Positions 18,216-20,304 of a stretch of 20,304 nt of DNA are shown here, one piece after another. The notes under the pieces were generated by a model that had not been told where the DNA came from, made no database searches, and was given only the letters and a program-made list of their open reading frames with translations. Numbering within the stretch: the stretch's first letter is position 1; each line of letters begins with the position of its first letter. The stretch spans positions 1-20,304 of the forward strand of contig URZM01000019.1 of the NCBI GenBank assembly GCA_900552315.1. Reading direction: 5' to 3'. This DNA is from an uncultured Bacteroidales bacterium (GTDB lineage: Bacteria > Bacteroidota > Bacteroidia > Bacteroidales > Muribaculaceae). The translations under genes were made by a program, and so were the position numbers.

Positions 18216-19700
18216 TTAAAGTGCCTCTGCGAGTGGCAGCGTGATGCGGAAAGTGGTTCCCGAGCCAAGTTCGCTTTCCACTTTGATATGCCCCTTGAAC
18301 TCTGTTATGATTTTCCAGACGTATGCAAGTCCGAGCCCGAACCCCTTCACGTCATGTAGGTTCCCGGTCGGCACGCGGTAGAATTTCTCGAAGATACGCT
18401 TCAGATGCTCTTTGCGGATGCCGATGCCGTTGTCCCTCACCGTAATCTCTATTTTGTTGTCCGAAATGTCGCGGGTACCTATGTACAATTGCGGCTCCAC
18501 CTCGTCGCGCATATACTTTACGGCGTTGTCCAGGAGATTGAACAACACGTTGGTGAAATGCATCTCGTCCACATACACCGTCGGGCGGACAGCCTCAAGG
18601 TCCATCGTGATGGCTCCTCCGTATTTTTCTACTTTTATTTTGAAGGAGTTCACCACTTGCTCTATCACAGAGTTCACGTCCACGTCCGTGAGCTTGAGGT
18701 TGGGCTGTGACTTGTCAAACATCGACATCTGAAGCACTTTCTCCACCTGGAACCGAAGGCGCTTGCTCTCGGCTGTGATTACCTCGGAGAGATGCTTGAG
18801 CATGTTGGGAGATTTGCGCACCGAGTCGTCAGCAAGCATCTGTCCGGCAAGCGATATGGTGGAGATGGGGGTCTTGAACTCATGAGTCATGTTGTTGATG
18901 AAATCGTTCTTCATCTCCGTGATGCGCTTCTGCCGGAACGCCAATATTATGGTGTAGAGGAACACTATGAGCAGAATCAGGGTGAAGGCCAATGTAGGAA
19001 TCAGGAATTTCACCGAGTTGAAGATATAGTCTCCTCGCGTGGGGAAATATACATGCAGATAATAATGCGTGTCGCTCGTGGGGAACAGCATCTGCGAGTA
19101 CACGTCCTTGCTGTCGTCCGGCGCGTCATACCCGGCGGTGCTATATATGGTGTGGGTGGCCGTGGAGAGTTTTATCTCGAAAGGAAGGTTTACGCCACAG
19201 TTCTTCAGTTCTTCGCCTAATTTCTTGCGTACCAAGGCAGAGTCTGCCCTTTCCATGGGGCTGCGGCGTGGTGCCTCGCGCATTATGTTGAGTATCACCT
19301 CATTGAGCAGTCCTTTCTGGTATAGGTATTGGTGGCGTATTATATCCTGTGCGCGCTTGTACTGCCCCGCCATGCCGGCTGGGGCGGGAATCAGGGCTTG
19401 GTCCGAGTGTGGCAGTTTTATGCTGACTATGCTGTCCGAGGGGGTGCCGGATGGCAATGCCATGGGATAGTCTGAATAGAATGCGGCCTCAATGTCTTGG
19501 ATGTCCTCCTCCAGATAATGAAGGGTCTCCTCGCGTTCCAGAAACGAGGCCGTGGCCGACAGCGAACGCTTAACGTTCTCCGCGAACTGCTCGTTGCGCA
19601 TACGGGTCATACGCTCCATATACATGATTTGCACATAGATGAGACCACCGAATGTGAGAGCCATCACTATTGTCAATATCCAGATTATAGATTTCTTCAT
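18216..19700 (-). CDS. rprX: Membrane sensor histidine kinase RprX
   Basis: This 494-residue sensor kinase is the cognate partner of RprY. The first membrane helix spans about residues 5-27, a periplasmic sensor region of about 200 residues follows (28-230), and a second helix lies at about 231-254. No HAMP domain is evident, only a short linker. The H-box MTHEFKTPIS carries phosphoacceptor H273. The ATP-binding domain shows the N-box around N388-N392 (LFNLLDNAVKY), G1 DNGIGI (423-428), F-box IFEKFYRV (436-443) and G2 GFGLGL (453-458), so both autokinase and ATP-binding parts look intact. The periplasmic region has a charged helical N-terminal part and no sensor fold I can name. The start at 19700 fits the membrane helix, which begins at residue 5. 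It has its own promoter at 19797-19827 with a leader of about 90 bases. Confidence 0.93.
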   Translation of the reverse strand: MKKSIIWILTIVMALTFGGLIYVQIMYMERMTRMRNEQFAENVKRSLSATASFLEREETLHYLEEDIQDIEAAFYSDYPMALPSGTPSDSIVSIKLPHSDQALIPAPAGMAGQYKRAQDIIRHQYLYQKGLLNEVILNIMREAPRRSPMERADSALVRKKLGEELKNCGVNLPFEIKLSTATHTIYSTAGYDAPDDSKDVYSQMLFPTSDTHYYLHVYFPTRGDYIFNSVKFLIPTLAFTLILLIVFLYTIILAFRQKRITEMKNDFINNMTHEFKTPISTISLAGQMLADDSVRKSPNMLKHLSEVITAESKRLRFQVEKVLQMSMFDKSQPNLKLTDVDVNSVIEQVVNSFKIKVEKYGGAITMDLEAVRPTVYVDEMHFTNVLFNLLDNAVKYMRDEVEPQLYIGTRDISDNKIEITVRDNGIGIRKEHLKRIFEKFYRVPTGNLHDVKGFGLGLAYVWKIITEFKGHIKVESELGSGTTFRITLPLAEAL

Positions 19701-19705
19701 CGTGG

Positions 19706-19725
19706 TTGTTATGAATTATTAACAA
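19706..19725. repeat. Inverted repeat just upstream of the rprX start codon
   Basis: TTGTTA (19706-19711) and TAACAA (19720-19725) form a perfect 6-bp inverted repeat around an 8-base AT-rich loop, ending 5 bases before the rprX start codon at 19700. In RNA it would cover the ribosome-landing zone; as DNA it could be a protein site. The right half lies within ATTAACAAT (19718-19726), repeated at 19801-19809 beside the -7 box. Confidence 0.4.
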
Positions 19726-19796
19726 TCGGGCGCCTGGATTGGTTCCCTCCTCCCGTCTGCAGGCAAGCATATCGCCTTGTCGTTAACATTCAAATG

Positions 19797-19827
19797 CAAA
19801 ATTAACAATTAAATGTGAAAAATCAAA
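19797..19827 (-). promoter_or_regulatory. rprXY promoter (-33/-7 Bacteroidota type)
   Basis: Read on the minus strand, TTTG (19827-19824) is followed after exactly 19 bases by TAATTTTG (19804-19797). This matches the Bacteroidota primary sigma consensus in both boxes and spacing. The predicted start is near 19790, leaving about 90 bases of leader before rprX. Confidence 0.8.
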
Positions 19828-19882
19828 ATAAAAACTTCGCATGACGCTCCGTCCTCCTCTTCGCATAGTCGCTGTCTATATG

Positions 19883-19923
19883 AAAAAGCAGGGCGGACTA
19901 CCCACTGAAGGTAGTCCGCCCTG
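19883..19923 (-). terminator. Intrinsic terminator after enolase
   Basis: A perfect stem pairs 19889-19902 with 19910-19923 (GGGCGGACTACC against GGTAGTCCGCCC at its core) around a 7-base loop. On the minus strand it is followed by GC and then five T residues (complement of 19883-19887). It starts 23 bases after the enolase stop and insulates eno from the rprX promoter. Confidence 0.92.
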
Positions 19924-19946
19924 GTGTTCACTGCGTCCTAAGACGA

Positions 19947-20304
19947 TTATTTCTTGGCGATTTTGGGATAACCGTAACGTGCGGCGCTTCCGAGCTGCTC
20001 CTCGATGCGGAGAAGCTGGTTGTACTTGGCCATACGGTCTGAGCGCGATGCGGAGCCTGTCTTTATCTGGCCTGCGTTGGTGGCTACGGCGATGTCGGCG
20101 ATGGTGGCGTCCTCAGTCTCGCCTGAGCGGTGGGAGATCACAGCTGTGTAACCGTTGCGCTGGGCCATCTCCACGGCGCGGAGTGTTTCTGTCAGGGAAC
20201 CAATCTGGTTTACCTTCACGAGGATGGAGTTGGCGCAACCCTCGGCGATGCCGCGCTCCAGATATTTCACGTTGGTCACGAACAGGTCGTCGCCCACCAG
20301 CTGG
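19947..20304 (-). CDS. eno: Enolase, C-terminal part (5' end outside the window)
   Basis: Enolase converts 2-phosphoglycerate to phosphoenolpyruvate in glycolysis. Only the last 118 residues are present; the gene continues past base 20304. Signatures in order are QLVGDDLFVTN (its GDD contains a Mg ligand aspartate), ILVKVNQIGSLTETL with the catalytic lysine, ISHRSGETEDATIAD (substrate loop), and GQIKTGSASRSDRMAKYNQLLRIEE with the second active-site lysine. The C-terminal YGYPKIAKK looks complete. In contrast to neighbouring genes, isoleucine is mostly ATC here (7 of 9, one ATA), consistent with a highly expressed gene. It should not be read as starting at the internal GTG at 20297. Confidence 0.97.
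   Translation of the reverse strand, partial: QLVGDDLFVTNVKYLERGIAEGCANSILVKVNQIGSLTETLRAVEMAQRNGYTAVISHRSGETEDATIADIAVATNAGQIKTGSASRSDRMAKYNQLLRIEEQLGSAARYGYPKIAKK

Noticed and set aside
18205..18217. Palindrome AATCTCAGAGATT at the end of rprX
   Set aside because: The stem is 5 bp with no T-run on the minus strand and it overlaps the rprX stop; too weak to call a terminator or operator.
19835..19866. Direct repeat CTTCGCAT at 19835-19842 and 19859-19866
   Set aside because: Only 8 bases, two copies, no relation to promoter boxes; probably chance.

Overview
The window comes from a GC-rich member of the Bacteroidota, most likely order Bacteroidales. It carries genes typical of that phylum: a complete SprA (the type IX secretion outer-membrane translocon), a TamL lipoprotein of the Omp85 family, a very long TamB, and an RprX/RprY two-component pair. 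Promoters fit the phylum's -33/-7 form (TTTG, 19 bases, TAnnTTTG), and Shine-Dalgarno sequences are weak or absent. I cannot name a family or genus from sequence alone. Nothing in the window looks horizontally acquired: I saw no insertion sequence, phage gene, CRISPR array, tRNA or rRNA.

Layout, plus strand: tamB (40-4581), ruvA (4589-5170) and sprA (5211-12686) are tightly packed behind a promoter at 19-26 and end at a good intrinsic terminator (12767-12795). That terminator runs straight into the -7 element (12797-12804) of a second unit: tamL (12849-15218), a phosphoglycolate-phosphatase-like HAD enzyme (15230-15877), and a polytopic GT-C-type glycosyltransferase (15874-17400). The last two genes overlap by four bases.

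Layout, minus strand: the plus-strand unit converges on rprX (19700-18216) and rprY (18138-17434), which are transcribed from a well-formed promoter at 19797-19827. Upstream of these lies the 3' end of enolase (19947-20304, 5' end outside the window), with its own perfect-stem terminator at 19883-19923.

How the genes fit together: the plus-strand half is mostly about the outer membrane. SprA is one of the largest known single-chain beta-barrels and secretes type IX cargo. TamL (outer-membrane, POTRA plus barrel) and TamB (inner-membrane-anchored, periplasm-spanning beta-rich bridge) are the Bacteroidota version of the TAM machinery, which helps place proteins or lipids in the outer membrane. 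Their adjacency to sprA suggests, but does not prove, a link between TAM and SprA biogenesis. ruvA (Holliday-junction binding), the HAD phosphatase (2-phosphoglycolate produced by DNA repair or oxygenation) and enolase are housekeeping genes. RprXY is an envelope-spanning two-component system whose signal is unknown here. There is no stretch over 300 bases without a gene; the longest gaps are 19701-19946 (rprX promoter and leader, eno terminator) and 12687-12848 (terminator and promoter).

No clearly undescribed system is visible. The most interesting points are the tamB-ruvA-sprA/tamL clustering, the terminator-promoter abutment between sprA and tamL, the near-leaderless tamB, repeated GTTAA motifs before rprX and rprY, and the heavy use of the AUA isoleucine codon in a GC-rich genome.
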